A stretch of DNA of 64,000 nt from positions 4,234,501 through 4,298,500 of the forward strand of contig NZ_CP088285.1 of the NCBI RefSeq assembly GCF_011516645.4, read 5' to 3'. The translations under genes and the position numbers were made by a program. Positions 16,476 through 26,944 of the stretch are shown here, piece by piece. Under the pieces are notes generated by a model. That model was not told the origin of the DNA. It made no database searches and worked only from the letters and a program-made list of their open reading frames with translations. Position 1 is the stretch's first letter. The number at the start of each line of letters is the position of its first letter. The stretch comes from Bradyrhizobium septentrionale (lineage in GTDB: Bacteria; Pseudomonadota; Alphaproteobacteria; Rhizobiales; Xanthobacteraceae).

Positions 16476-18146
16476 ATGAATACCTGGAATCAAATCTACA
16501 ATCCGCTCGGCAATGCGGCGCTGTCGACGATCGCGGCCGCCATTCCCGTCGTCACGCTGCTGATCCTGATCGCCAGCGGAAAGGTGAAGGCGCATATCGC
16601 CGCCATCATTGCGGTCATCCTGACCAATCTGATTGCGATCTTCATCTTCACGATGCCGGCCAACATGTCGATCCGCGCCTCGGTGCTCGGCATCGTCTCC
16701 GGCTTCTTCCCGATCGGCTGGATCGTTCTCAACGTCATCTTCCTGTACCAGCTCACGGTTGCAACCGGCCAGTTCGAGCTGTTGAAGCGCGCGGTCGGCG
16801 GCGTCACCGAGGACCGCCGCCTGCAATTGCTGCTGATCGCGTTTTCGTTCGGCGCCTTCTTCGAAGGGGCATCGGGGTTCGGCACCCCGGTCGCGATCAC
16901 CGGTTCGGTGCTGATCGGGCTCGGCTTCTCGCCGCTCGCGGCCTCCGGCCTGTCGCTGATCGCCAACACCGCCCCGGTTGCCTATGGCGCACTCGGCACG
17001 CCGATCCAGGGTCTCGCCTCGGTCACCGGGCTCGATCCCTACATCCTCGGCGCCATGGTCGGCCGGCAGCTGCCGCTGTTCTCGCTGATCGTGCCGTTCT
17101 GGGTGGTGTGGGCATTCGCGGGCTGGCGCGGCATGAAGGAGGTCTGGCCGGCGATCCTGGTCACCGGCGTCTCCTTCGCGGTCCCGCAATTCGTGATCTC
17201 GAACTACATCAACCCCTGGATCGTCGACATCGGCGCCTCGCTGATCTCGATGGGCGCGCTGATCCTGTTCCTCAAGATCTGGCAGCCGAAGCAGCTCTGG
17301 CTGTCGCCGGCGCTGCGCGGGCGCGATGAATCGGCGGCGACGATGACCGCACCGAAGCCGATGGACAAGACGCCGCTCACCAACCGCGAGCTCTGGACCG
17401 CATTGCTGCCGTGGATCATCGTCTGCATCGTGATGCTGATCTGGGGCAACGGCGCCTTCAAGACCTGGGCGAACTCGATCTTCACGGTGAACTATCCGAT
17501 CCCCGAGCTCGACAAGATGATCAACAAGATGCCGCCGGTGGCGGCCAAGCCGACCCCGGAAGGCGCCGTGTTCGGCTTCACCTATCTGTCGTTCACCGGC
17601 ACTGGCATGCTGATCGCCGCGATCATTTCCGGGTTCCTGGCGGGCTTTTCGCCACTGCGGATGATCGCCGATTATGGCCGCACCATCCGCCTCTGCGCGA
17701 TCTCGCTGATCACGATCTCGGCGATGTTGGCGATCGGCACGCTGACCCGGCTCTCCGGCGTCGACGCCACGCTCGGCCTCGCCTTCGCGGCGACCGGCGT
17801 GCTGTATCCCTTCTTCGGCACCTTGCTCGGCTGGCTGGGCGTGGCGCTGACCGGATCGGATACCGCCTCGAACATCCTGTTCGGCAATCTGCAGAAGATC
17901 ACCTCCGAGCAGCTCGGCCTGTCGCCGATCCTGATGGCGGCGGCGAACTCGTCGGGCGGCGTGATGGGCAAGATGATCGACGCGCAATCGATCGTGGTCG
18001 CCTCGACCGCGACCAACTGGTACGGCCACGAGGGCTCGATCCTGCGCTACGTGTTCCTGCACTCGATCGTGCTGGCGTGCCTGGTCGGTCTGTTCGTGAC
18101 CTTGCAGGCCTATGTCTATCCGTTCACGGCGATGGTCTTGAAATAA
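16476..18146 (+). CDS. L-lactate/glycolate permease (LctP family)
   Basis: The 556-residue polytopic protein (about 12-14 helices) carries LctP-family blocks: FFEGASGFGTPVAITG, NTAPVAYGALGTPIQGL, and C-terminal TGSDTASNILFGNLQ. Family members LldP and GlcA are proton symporters for L-lactate, D-lactate and glycolate. Its presence downstream of glcD/glcEF suggests it feeds that oxidase. The ATG is preceded by ggggaggac. A strong hairpin lies in the leader and a terminator follows the stop. Confidence 0.93.
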   Translation: MNTWNQIYNPLGNAALSTIAAAIPVVTLLILIASGKVKAHIAAIIAVILTNLIAIFIFTMPANMSIRASVLGIVSGFFPIGWIVLNVIFLYQLTVATGQFELLKRAVGGVTEDRRLQLLLIAFSFGAFFEGASGFGTPVAITGSVLIGLGFSPLAASGLSLIANTAPVAYGALGTPIQGLASVTGLDPYILGAMVGRQLPLFSLIVPFWVVWAFAGWRGMKEVWPAILVTGVSFAVPQFVISNYINPWIVDIGASLISMGALILFLKIWQPKQLWLSPALRGRDESAATMTAPKPMDKTPLTNRELWTALLPWIIVCIVMLIWGNGAFKTWANSIFTVNYPIPELDKMINKMPPVAAKPTPEGAVFGFTYLSFTGTGMLIAAIISGFLAGFSPLRMIADYGRTIRLCAISLITISAMLAIGTLTRLSGVDATLGLAFAATGVLYPFFGTLLGWLGVALTGSDTASNILFGNLQKITSEQLGLSPILMAAANSSGGVMGKMIDAQSIVVASTATNWYGHEGSILRYVFLHSIVLACLVGLFVTLQAYVYPFTAMVLK

Positions 18147-18172
18147 CGAGGCGAGGCGTCGCCCAAACGAAG

Positions 18173-18204
18173 ATCCCCGCGGGTGAGGAGCCCGCGGGGA
18201 TTTT
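18173..18204 (+). terminator. Terminator of the permease gene
   Basis: ATCCCCGCGGG (18173-18183) and CCCGCGGGGAT (18191-18201) form an 11-bp stem with a 7-base loop, followed by tttt. Confidence 0.88.
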
Positions 18205-18299
18205 GCGTTTCAAGCGTTTTTTCTCGCGCCGCCATTCTGGCCAATCGCAGCCTCGTCCCATACAAGGGCGGCGTTGCGCGGGGTATGTCGAGGACTGGC

Positions 18300-18716
18300 A
18301 TGATGTCGATGAAGCGGATTCTGAACGGCGGCATCGCCGCCTTGGCGCTGGTTGCCGTGGCCGTCGTCGCGGTTCCGGCCGAGGCCCAGGAAGAATTCCC
18401 GTTCGGCTTCGTGATGACGCTCGATGCCGCGCGCATGCCGGGCTCGAAGCGAATCCCCTCGATCGAGGTCGGCGACAATGGCGAGGTGATCCTCGAGCTG
18501 TGGTGCGACGGCGGCAAGGGCCAGTTTTCGGTAGCCGGCAACACCATCGTCTTCGTTCCCGGCGCGATGGAGAACCGCAGCTGCGCGCCGGAGCGGGCGC
18601 AGGCCGACAAGGATCTGCTCGCCGCACTCGGCGAGATGACGACCTGGCACCGGCAGGGTGATCAGGTCACGTTCATCGGAAGCAAGTCGCTGCGTTTCGT
18701 GATCAACAGCAACTGA
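18300..18716 (+). CDS. Exported META/HslJ-like domain protein
   Basis: The protein has 138 residues with a signal peptide ending PAEAQ. The mature region resembles META/HslJ domains in pattern: an N-terminal MPGSKRIPSIEVGDNGEV strand, WCDGGKGQFSVAGN, then RSCAPERAQADKDLLAAL and a closing SLRFVINS strand. Such domains occur in envelope proteins linked to stress and aminocoumarin resistance; no activity is known here. Three in-frame ATG codons (18300, 18303, 18309) could be used. Confidence 0.65.
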   Translation: MMSMKRILNGGIAALALVAVAVVAVPAEAQEEFPFGFVMTLDAARMPGSKRIPSIEVGDNGEVILELWCDGGKGQFSVAGNTIVFVPGAMENRSCAPERAQADKDLLAALGEMTTWHRQGDQVTFIGSKSLRFVINSN

Positions 18717-18753
18717 TGGCGGCGTAACGCGCTGGTGCGTCGAGCGCACCCGC

Positions 18754-19440
18754 TCAGGGCGTCGCGATCAATCCGCTGGCGGTGGCGACGATCCAGCGGT
18801 TGCCCCAGCGCACGATCGAATCGACCCGTCCCAGTCCGGGGACGACGTCGCCGCGCGCGGCCATCTTGACGCCCTCCGGCCCTTCGAGCACGGCGGTGCC
18901 GTCGCGGACCTCCACCACCGACCAGCCGGGAATGGTGCTTGGCCGCGTCTCGGGCGCGGCCGGAAGCGGCTGCTTCGGCCCGAGCGCCATGGCCTGCGCG
19001 TTCAACGTCGTGGGCGCCGCACCGAGCACCTGCGGGCGTGGATTGGCTACGGATTTGGGAATGCTGCCGGTGACGGCGGGGTCCGCGTTGGACGCGGTCC
19101 GCCGCGGGCCCTCGCTTCTTCCCTCGTTCTTGGGGCTCGGCCGCGTCTCTGCGATTTGCGGGACAGGCGCTTCCTTCTGGGCCACCGCGACCGGGGCGGG
19201 GCTTGCGAAGTCGTGCCAGTTGGCGCCGCCGGTCCAGCCCAGCACGAAGCTTGCGGCAAGGGCCGTGGCTGCCAGCAGCGCGGTGCCGATGCGATCGGCG
19301 AACGGCTCCCGCAGCAGCAGGGCGGCGTCGTGATTCTCGTTGGAGACGTCCCAGAGGTCCGCCGTCTGCGCCGGCGAATGACCCTCCGTCACATCTGTTG
19401 GCCAGATGCTCGCAGCACTGATCGGCTCGCGGTCTTGCAT
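18754..19440 (-). CDS. Single-pass membrane protein of unknown function
   Basis: The 228-residue protein has a cytoplasmic N terminus, one membrane helix (about residues 52-72, TALLAATALAASFVLGW), a Pro/Ala-rich linker and a compact C-terminal domain (about 165-228, SVVEVRDGTAVLEGPEGVKM and VRWGNRWIVAT). The C-terminal part resembles the small beta domain of envelope-assembly proteins in character only; no family was recognised. It appears to be a single-gene unit. Confidence 0.7.
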   Translation of the reverse strand: MQDREPISAASIWPTDVTEGHSPAQTADLWDVSNENHDAALLLREPFADRIGTALLAATALAASFVLGWTGGANWHDFASPAPVAVAQKEAPVPQIAETRPSPKNEGRSEGPRRTASNADPAVTGSIPKSVANPRPQVLGAAPTTLNAQAMALGPKQPLPAAPETRPSTIPGWSVVEVRDGTAVLEGPEGVKMAARGDVVPGLGRVDSIVRWGNRWIVATASGLIATP

Positions 19441-19692
19441 GGCGTGACCTGTGTTCGGTGACGCAAAGGATGATCCCCGAAACTAAATCGAGCCTTAATT
19501 TTCGGTGACCGAACTGGGGCAGCACAAAGTCTTTTGGTCGCAGCCCCCGTAAATTTCCGGGGCCATAGGCGAGCAGAAGCGAGGCCGTGCTTGCGACGGC
19601 TATGTCCGGGCATAAGGATGCAGCGGTCGTTTCCGGACGTCGTCTCCGCAAACCGGGTCGTCGCAGCACGCCGGCGCGGCTATAGCGATCGC

Positions 19693-20334
19693 ATGCTCGA
19701 TTTCGCCGCACAATATGTCGCCTTTCAACGCCGCGATCCGGCCTGGGACGGCATCGTGTTCGTCGCGGTCAAGACCACCGGCGTGTATTGCCGCCCGGTC
19801 TGCCGGGCGCGCACGCCGCTGGCGCGCAATGTGAAATTCTATGGCAGCGCCGCATCGGCGGAGCGCGCCGGCTTCCGGCCCTGCCTGCGCTGCCGACCCG
19901 AGGCGGCGCCGTTCTGTCCGGCATGGAAGGGCACCAGGACGACGGTCGAGCGCGCGCTGGCGCTGATCGAGGCGGGCGCACTCGATCGCGGCGATGTCGC
20001 CGCGCTGGCCGACCGGCTCGGCATCGGCACGCGGCACCTGTCGCGGCTGTTTGCCGAGCATCTCGATGCCTCGCCGCTGCAAATCGCGCTGTCGCTGCGC
20101 GTGCAGCGCGCCAAGCGCCTGATCGACGGCAGCGATCTGCCGCTCTCTCTGGTGGCGCAGCGCGCCGGCTTCTCCAGCGCAAGGCGCATGAACGCTGCGT
20201 TCGCAAGGCTCTACGGCCGCTCGCCCGCCTCGCTGCGAGGCAAGCGGCAGCCAGACATCACGATGAACCTCGATGGAGATCGGCAATGGCCAAGAGCTAC
20301 GGCACCGTCAGTGCGGAACGCAAAGCGCAGATGA
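19693..20334 (+). CDS. Ada-type methylphosphotriester sensor/AraC regulator (AdaA-like)
   Basis: The 213-residue protein has the Ada N-terminal zinc domain with its four cysteines (GVYCRPVCRAR and FRPCLRCRPE, residues about 33-74). An AraC-type HTH pair follows (about 90-190, including LADRLGIGTRHLSRLFAEH and AQRAGFSSARRMNAAFARLYG). Ada proteins transfer a methyl from DNA phosphotriesters to a cysteine and then activate repair genes. The O6-methylguanine transferase domain is absent, as in Bacillus AdaA. The start follows alignment with Ada; an ATG at 19618 would add 25 residues. It overlaps the thioesterase gene by 49 bases. Confidence 0.85.
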   Translation: MLDFAAQYVAFQRRDPAWDGIVFVAVKTTGVYCRPVCRARTPLARNVKFYGSAASAERAGFRPCLRCRPEAAPFCPAWKGTRTTVERALALIEAGALDRGDVAALADRLGIGTRHLSRLFAEHLDASPLQIALSLRVQRAKRLIDGSDLPLSLVAQRAGFSSARRMNAAFARLYGRSPASLRGKRQPDITMNLDGDRQWPRATAPSVRNAKRR

Positions 20335-20753
20335 GCGGCCTCGAATTCGTCCAGGGGCTCGCCTCCGGCGCGCTGCCGCTCAACACCATCGCGCAGACCC
20401 TGGGTTATGACGTCACTGAGGCCGAGCGCGGCCGCGTCGTGGTCACGCTAGAGCCGACGGACGCGCATCTCAATCCGGCCGGCACCGTGCATGGCGGGCT
20501 CACCGCCACGCTGCTCGACAGTTGCATGGGGCTTGCGGTGCAGTCGACGCTCGACGCCGGCACCAGCCAGACCACGCTCGAATTCAAGATCTCGCTGGTG
20601 CGGCCGATCACGCCGGACACCGGCCCGATCCGGGCGGAAGGCCAGGTGCTCAATTGCGGCCGCCGCATCGGCACCGCCGAGGGCAGGGTCACCGACGCCA
20701 AGGGACGGCTGCTCGCCCACGGCACGACGACGTGCCTGATCTTCCCATCGTAG
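20286..20753 (+). CDS. PaaI-type hotdog-fold thioesterase
   Basis: The 155-residue single hotdog domain has the PaaI signature NPAGTVHGGLTATLLDSCMGLAV (residues about 62-84, with the catalytic-loop HGG and Asp) and a closing RIGTAEGRVTDAKGRLLAHG strand pair. These proteins hydrolyse acyl-CoA thioesters, often phenylacetyl-CoA related. The first 49 bases overlap the Ada-type gene in another frame, so the two are probably translationally coupled, although their functions are not obviously related. Confidence 0.88.
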   Translation: MAKSYGTVSAERKAQMSGLEFVQGLASGALPLNTIAQTLGYDVTEAERGRVVVTLEPTDAHLNPAGTVHGGLTATLLDSCMGLAVQSTLDAGTSQTTLEFKISLVRPITPDTGPIRAEGQVLNCGRRIGTAEGRVTDAKGRLLAHGTTTCLIFPS

Positions 20754-20961
20754 CGCAACGCCGTTGGCGCGGAGAGACTGCGCCCGCCTGCATCTGTAGA
20801 TGCGGTGCCGGCGCAGCAACATTGGAACGTGTCCAGCAAGGCACCGACTTAGAGACCTTCAATTTCACTGAGCCGATCGATTGGCTTACCCGAACGCTAT
20901 GGCAATAGCGTTCGGGGTGCCAGGATGCGATCGTCGATGAAGCCACGCCGCACAGCCGTGC

Positions 20962-21489
20962 TCAGCGCGGTCCCTCCGGATATCCCGGCATGTTGTTCCA
21001 TCCGGCAGGCAACTCGCCGCCGGGCCGCGTCGCGGCGCCATTGTGTTCAGGCAAACGAATGAGGCCGAGCTGAAACATGGCGGTCAGCGCGTCTTCCTGC
21101 CCGAGCTCTTCGGCGATCCGTCCCTCGCGCACGCGCAGCACGGTCGTGCCGGCGAACGTCATCTTGCGGCCGGAGGCTGCGGGCAGCGAGCCGAGGCGGA
21201 AGTCGCTGAACGCCGGTCCGGTGTGGGTGCCACCGCCTTCCCAGCGGCCGACGACGAGGTCGCCTTCCGCGATGAGGTCGCCGACGCCCCAGAAATTGAG
21301 ATCCGGAAAGGCTTCGCGAAATTCGGTCATGAATTTCGTGACCGCGGCGCGGCCACGCTTCGGCTCGTGCATCGGGTAATGCACGACAATGTCTGACGTC
21401 GCGAGCTCGTCGATGATGCGCGGATTCCAGGGATTGCCCCAGAATTCCTTGAACCATCGCCCTACGACGTTCTTGTTTTGCTCTGACAT
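20962..21489 (-). CDS. SnoaL-like ester cyclase-type protein
   Basis: The 175-residue protein has a cone-shaped alpha+beta (NTF2-like) pattern: NKNVVGRWFKEFWGNPWNPRIIDELATSDIVVHYP, then TKFMTEFREAFPDLNFWGVGDLIAEGDLVVGRWEGGGTH-type strands. This is the SnoaL/ester cyclase subgroup, which includes polyketide cyclases and many uncharacterised small-molecule enzymes. It stands alone on the minus strand. The function is unassigned. Confidence 0.75.
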   Translation of the reverse strand: MSEQNKNVVGRWFKEFWGNPWNPRIIDELATSDIVVHYPMHEPKRGRAAVTKFMTEFREAFPDLNFWGVGDLIAEGDLVVGRWEGGGTHTGPAFSDFRLGSLPAASGRKMTFAGTTVLRVREGRIAEELGQEDALTAMFQLGLIRLPEHNGAATRPGGELPAGWNNMPGYPEGPR

Positions 21490-21725
21490 CGGATCGTCTC
21501 CATTTGCGGTTTGCCGGTATCGCGACCGGCGTTGTCTCGATGCGCGCAGTAAGCATTTGGAGGCGCGTGTCGTGCCACCCGATTCCAGATCGGGCGTGCG
21601 CTCGAGCTTCAGGCGAGATTCCGCTTTGTCGGCATGGTGCTTGGCGCAGGTTTTTTCGCGTCGTCGCTCAATCGGGAAACGGGTGGTGCGCGCAACGCGG
21701 GCGCGAAATCATCGTCTCAAATACA

Positions 21726-21935
21726 ATGGAGAACTTCATGCGCAATTTCGATGCGATCGCCGCGCTGCGCGGCGACGGACTTCGTCCCGAACTGCGGGCG
21801 CTGCTCGATCGCGTTGCGATGGAACCTCGCTCTGAACTGTTCGTCAGAAGCGACGGGATGCTTCAGTCCGGTCCGGACGCCACTCCCAATGCGGCGCGCG
21901 ACAATGTCGTGCCGCTGAAGAGCAGGGCAGCTTGA
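21726..21935 (+). CDS. Small hypothetical protein (69 residues)
   Basis: An open frame MENFMRNFDAIAALRGDG... ends VVPLKSRAA immediately before a family A repeat. Codon use looks like a real gene and gaga precedes the second Met (21738). No domain is recognised. It could be spurious. Confidence 0.35.
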   Translation: MENFMRNFDAIAALRGDGLRPELRALLDRVAMEPRSELFVRSDGMLQSGPDATPNAARDNVVPLKSRAA

Positions 21936-21940
21936 ATCAC

Positions 21941-22046
21941 TAGAGCATGATCCGGAAAAGTGAGTAGCGGTTTTCCGAAGAGGTCATGCTCGAATCAAAG
22001 AGCTGGAACGGGATGACGACTCGACGAAAAGTCATCCCGGTCCAGC
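21941..22046. repeat. Dispersed palindromic repeat, family A (copy 2)
   Basis: It has the same core as 549-650 (tagagcatgatccggaaaag, gcggttttccgaagaggtcatgct). The distal stem here is GGGATGAC/GTCATCCC rather than the 13-bp stem of copy 1. Conservation of pairing with changed sequence points to a structured element. Confidence 0.75.
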
Positions 22047-22055
22047 GCGCCGGCG

Positions 22056-23258
22056 TTAGCGCCACACCGACTTGTCGGCGTCCCAGCGCTGGCCCTTGAA
22101 TTCCTTGATCAGGGCGTCGATCCCGCCGTTGTCGTCCTTTGGCTCGCTGCCTTCCTCGTCGCTGCCGCTGGAATCGTCTGAAAGATTGAGCTTGGCGCCG
22201 GCGCTGTCGTCGGATGTCGAGACGGTCGGCGTCGAGACCCACAGCATCAGCTTGTCCGAGCTCCCGGGCTTGTCGGGCGAGACGAGGGCGGTGACCTCGT
22301 AATTCTGGATCAGGCCGAGCGCCGGATAGACCGCGCTCGGCCGCTTCAGCACCAGCTTCAGCTTGCCGGTATTCGCGTTCCAGGTGGCGGAGGCAGGCTT
22401 CGCGGCAAGCGTCTTCGCCAGCACACCGGCGACGGCGGAAGCGAGCTTGTCCTTGTTGATCTTGTCACCGTCGCGCCAGTCGGCGGCGGCAAAGCGGATG
22501 GTGCGGTCCATCTCGAACACGCCGCTGGTCCAGCCGGCTGCGGTCACGCCGGGCGTGCTTTTGGCCTTGGCGAGCAGCGCGCTTGCGCGCTCGGGATCGA
22601 CGGTGAGGTTGATGGTCTGCTCGCCGGCGCGGACCTCGTCGCAGGTCACCGCGAGGCTGGAGGTGCCAATCTCGACGGCCTCGCCCTTCAGGCTCTTCAG
22701 GAAGTCGGCCGCCGCATCCAGCTTCACCCGCACGCCGATCGATTCCGGCGAGACATCGGTGAAATCCTTCGGCTGCGGCGTGATGTCGTCCTGGCTGGCC
22801 TGGCTGTCCTGGAATTCCTTCTCGCTGAGATCGGAATTGTCCGTCGAGGCGACCTCGGTCACGGCCTGGCCGATCGTGATCTGGCCGCGGAACTCGAAAT
22901 CGTCGCCGGTCTGCTTGCGGGTCAGCTTGACGGTGACCGGCTGCTTGTCGGCGATGCTCTGGCTGGTGCCGGTGAGGCTCTGGCCGCTGACGGCGAGGTT
23001 GGCGATGAAGCGGTCCTTGCGGTCGGAGCCCTTCTCGACCGGATAGCAGACGTCGAGCACGGCCGCGGTCACGGTCTTGCCCTGGCGGGTTTCCTTCAGG
23101 ATCACGTCGGCATTGCCGTCCATCAGGCCGATGATCGAGTTGAAGTAGCGCGTCTCGGGGCCGCCGCCGGGCGCCGCCTTGGGCTGCAGCTTCATCTGGG
23201 CGAGAGCGGGCGCCGAGACGACGGCAAGACCGAGCAGCAGGAGCGGGAGCGCGCGCAT
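22056..23258 (-). CDS. Exported conserved hypothetical protein
   Basis: The 400-residue protein has a signal peptide (MRALPLLLLGLAVVSAPALAQ). The mature protein is rich in Lys, Asp, Thr and Val, with repeated strands such as VTVKLTRKQTGDDFEFRGQITIGQ and a highly acidic Ser/Asp-rich tail (about 355-385). No enzyme motif is visible. It appears monocistronic and downstream of the MarR gene on the same strand, separated by a terminator. A periplasmic location is likely. Confidence 0.7.
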   Translation of the reverse strand: MRALPLLLLGLAVVSAPALAQMKLQPKAAPGGGPETRYFNSIIGLMDGNADVILKETRQGKTVTAAVLDVCYPVEKGSDRKDRFIANLAVSGQSLTGTSQSIADKQPVTVKLTRKQTGDDFEFRGQITIGQAVTEVASTDNSDLSEKEFQDSQASQDDITPQPKDFTDVSPESIGVRVKLDAAADFLKSLKGEAVEIGTSSLAVTCDEVRAGEQTINLTVDPERASALLAKAKSTPGVTAAGWTSGVFEMDRTIRFAAADWRDGDKINKDKLASAVAGVLAKTLAAKPASATWNANTGKLKLVLKRPSAVYPALGLIQNYEVTALVSPDKPGSSDKLMLWVSTPTVSTSDDSAGAKLNLSDDSSGSDEEGSEPKDDNGGIDALIKEFKGQRWDADKSVWR

Positions 23259-23322
23259 ACGATAAGTCCTCGAAGGGCAGAATCGGTTCCGTCGTAACTA
23301 GCAAACCTGTGTGTCATTGGCC

Positions 23323-23349
23323 AAAAAGAAGGCCGCCTAACGGCGGCCT
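23323..23349 (-). terminator. Terminator downstream of the MarR gene
   Basis: AGGCCGCC (23330-23337) and GGCGGCCT (23342-23349) pair with a 4-base loop. On the minus strand the stem is followed by cttctttttgg. Confidence 0.8.
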
Positions 23350-23350
23350 G

Positions 23351-23400
23351 AGAGCGTTTTCATGCGAAGCGGTACCGGTGCGCGTCATACGCGTGCACCG
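23351..23400. repeat. Dispersed repeat, family B (copy 1)
   Basis: A gagcgttttc...gaagcggtaccggt...gcg element also seen at 34869, 43212 and 45176. Here it overlaps the last codons of the MarR gene, so the repeat appears to supply that protein's C terminus. Confidence 0.65.
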
Positions 23401-23861
23401 GGCTCCTCACTGCGTTCCAGCCTGCCGCGCAGCGCGTTCACGACGCGGCTCACGGTTTCGATGTCCTTTGTCGAGAGACCGTCGGCGAGGCCGTTCACCC
23501 AGGGCAGCTGCAGGCGCATGGCCGCGTCGAAGGCCTGCTGTCCCTTGCCGGTCAGCACCACGAGCTGGGCACGGCGATGATGCGGGTTGGTCTCGAAGGT
23601 GACGAGCCCGTCCCGTTCCAGGTCGTTGACGATCCGCTGCACGTTCTGTCTGGCAGCGCCGAGGTCGCGCGCCAGCCACGCCACCGGTTGCGGGCGTTCG
23701 GCGGCGATGATGGCGCCGAGGATCTGCCAGCGCGCGCTGGTCAGCCCGAGCCCGGCCACCAGCCGGTCGCCGGCGGTGAACAGCAGGCTGTTGAGCCTGA
23801 ACAGGTCGAGAATCAGGTTGCTCAGGGCCTCGCCGGCCGGCGTGCGCTTGGTCTGCGGCAT
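23385..23861 (-). CDS. MarR-family transcriptional regulator
   Basis: The 158-residue winged-helix protein has the MarR pattern LTSARWQILGAIIAAERPQPVAWLARDLGAARQNVQRIVNDLERDGLV followed by the wing ETNPHHRRAQLVVLTGKG. MarR dimers bind short palindromes and release them on phenolic ligands. It is divergent from an ABM oxygenase with a perfect palindrome between them, so it probably represses both. A -35/-10 pair (TTGACA, 17 bases, TCTTAT) would place the transcript start almost at the ATG, giving a nearly leaderless mRNA. Confidence 0.9.
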   Translation of the reverse strand: MPQTKRTPAGEALSNLILDLFRLNSLLFTAGDRLVAGLGLTSARWQILGAIIAAERPQPVAWLARDLGAARQNVQRIVNDLERDGLVTFETNPHHRRAQLVVLTGKGQQAFDAAMRLQLPWVNGLADGLSTKDIETVSRVVNALRGRLERSEEPGARV

Positions 23862-23878
23862 TTGTCACCATAAGAGTG

Positions 23879-23900
23879 TATTGACATCATAATGTCAATA
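23879..23900. promoter_or_regulatory. MarR operator, 22-bp palindrome
   Basis: TATTGACAT (23879-23887) and ATGTCAATA (23892-23900) are perfect inverted repeats around cata in the divergent MarR/ABM gap. Each arm contains a TTGACA that could serve as a -35 box, so binding would block transcription both ways. A half site TGACATCAT recurs at 23926-23934. Confidence 0.8.
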
Positions 23901-23958
23901 TCGCCATGTATCCATCGTAACGGAATGACATCATAGCACCATATCAACGGAGCCAGCC

Positions 23959-24327
23959 ATGCCGCAGATGCGCCCCCTCGACCCCGCATTCCCGATCGAC
24001 CGCCAGCTCGCGGTCGATGCCGCCAATGTCGTGCTCGTCAACCTCTTCACGCTCGATGCGGCCGACGAGGACACTTTCCTCAAGGCGTGGCAGGACGACG
24101 CCGCCATCATGAAGCGGCAGCCCGGCTTCATCTCGACCCAGCTGCACCGCGCGCTCGGCGACAGCCCGGCCTATCTGAATTACGCGGTCTGGGAATCGAC
24201 CGCGGCTTTTCGGGCCGCCTTCGCCAATCCCGAGTTCAGGGCCAAGCTGGCGGCCTATCCGGCGTCCGCCGTGGCGTCGCCGCATCTGTTCCGGAAGGTG
24301 GCGGTGCCGGGCGTGTGCGTCGCGTAA
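23959..24327 (+). CDS. ABM-domain monooxygenase, MarR-controlled
   Basis: The 122-residue single ABM domain includes VVLVNLFTLDAADEDTFLKAWQDDAAIMKRQPGFISTQLHR and ESTAAFRAAFANPEF, typical of the heme-degrading/quinol-oxygenase fold. A ggag element (23948-23953) precedes the ATG. The divergent MarR gene and palindrome suggest induction by a phenolic or quinone compound that this protein detoxifies. This is the third ABM protein in the window. Confidence 0.82.
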   Translation: MPQMRPLDPAFPIDRQLAVDAANVVLVNLFTLDAADEDTFLKAWQDDAAIMKRQPGFISTQLHRALGDSPAYLNYAVWESTAAFRAAFANPEFRAKLAAYPASAVASPHLFRKVAVPGVCVA

Positions 24328-24335
24328 ATGCCTGC

Positions 24336-24425
24336 CCCGTCATGGCCAGGCTTGTCCCGGCCATCCACGTCTTTCTATCGCGGAAAGCAAGACGTGGATG
24401 CCCGGCACAAGGCCGGGCATGACAG
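24336..24425. repeat. REP-type palindromic element (family C, copy 1)
   Basis: Inverted halves of the form cccgtcatggccaggcttgt and gcccggcacaaggccgggca surround a second palindrome, ccacgtct...agacgtgg. Related elements lie at 26213-26303 and 52181-52282. It sits between convergent genes. Confidence 0.75.
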
Positions 24426-24458
24426 CTGGGTGCGTGGATCCGGCTACGGGAACGTCCC

Positions 24459-24488
24459 AAAAAAGAAGGCCGCCCGGAGGCGGCCTTC
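24459..24488 (-). terminator. Terminator of groESL
   Basis: GAAGGCCGCC (24465-24474) and GGCGGCCTTC (24479-24488) form a 10-bp stem. Reading on the minus strand it is followed by six T residues, 28 bases after the groEL stop. Confidence 0.92.
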
Positions 24489-24516
24489 GATCTCGATATT
24501 GATGCGCTGACGGGGC

Positions 24517-26632
<2,116 letters not shown>

Positions 26633-26727
26633 GACGTTCCCTCTTGGAGGCTCGGTTTCAGGTCCGGTTCATCGAGACCGGCGTTGAATGCCGGCCCGGT
26701 CGGCGCCAGGCAGGACGCCCGGCGCAT

Positions 26728-26754
26728 TTAGCAATCGTGGTGCGAGAGTGCTAA
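26728..26754 (-). promoter_or_regulatory. CIRCE element (HrcA operator) of groESL
   Basis: TTAGCAATC (26728-26736), a 9-base spacer and GAGTGCTAA (26746-26754) match the consensus TTAGCACTC-N9-GAGTGCTAA with one mismatch. It lies 96 bases before the groES ATG and downstream of the -10 box. This position means HrcA repression that is relieved on heat shock. Confidence 0.95.
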
Positions 26755-26765
26755 TTGCGGGCCGG

Positions 26766-26794
26766 GAAATATGGCTTGGCGGGTTTTCTGTCAA
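26766..26794 (-). promoter_or_regulatory. Vegetative promoter of groESL
   Basis: On the minus strand TTGACA (26794-26789), 17 bases, then TATTTC (26771-26766) form a good sigma70-type promoter. The CIRCE element starts 11 bases past the -10 box, at the transcript start region. Confidence 0.8.
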
Positions 26795-26944
26795 GCAAAG
26801 TGGTTAAGGCCTTGGTGAGGCCAATATAGGATGGTGGACCGGAAACCAAATCGTAGCGATGACGTAATTTTGTCGGACGTCGTTGCTCCGCCTTAAGTTT
26901 TACGCTTGGCTGCAGGACGGGTGCGGCCGGGACATAGTCGGGGG

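Noticed and set aside
16170..18062. 630-residue minus-strand open frame opposite the ABC exporter start and permease
   Set aside because: It lies antisense to the well-supported permease gene and consists of His/Arg/Asp/Gln-rich sequence without any domain, as expected of a high-GC antisense shadow.
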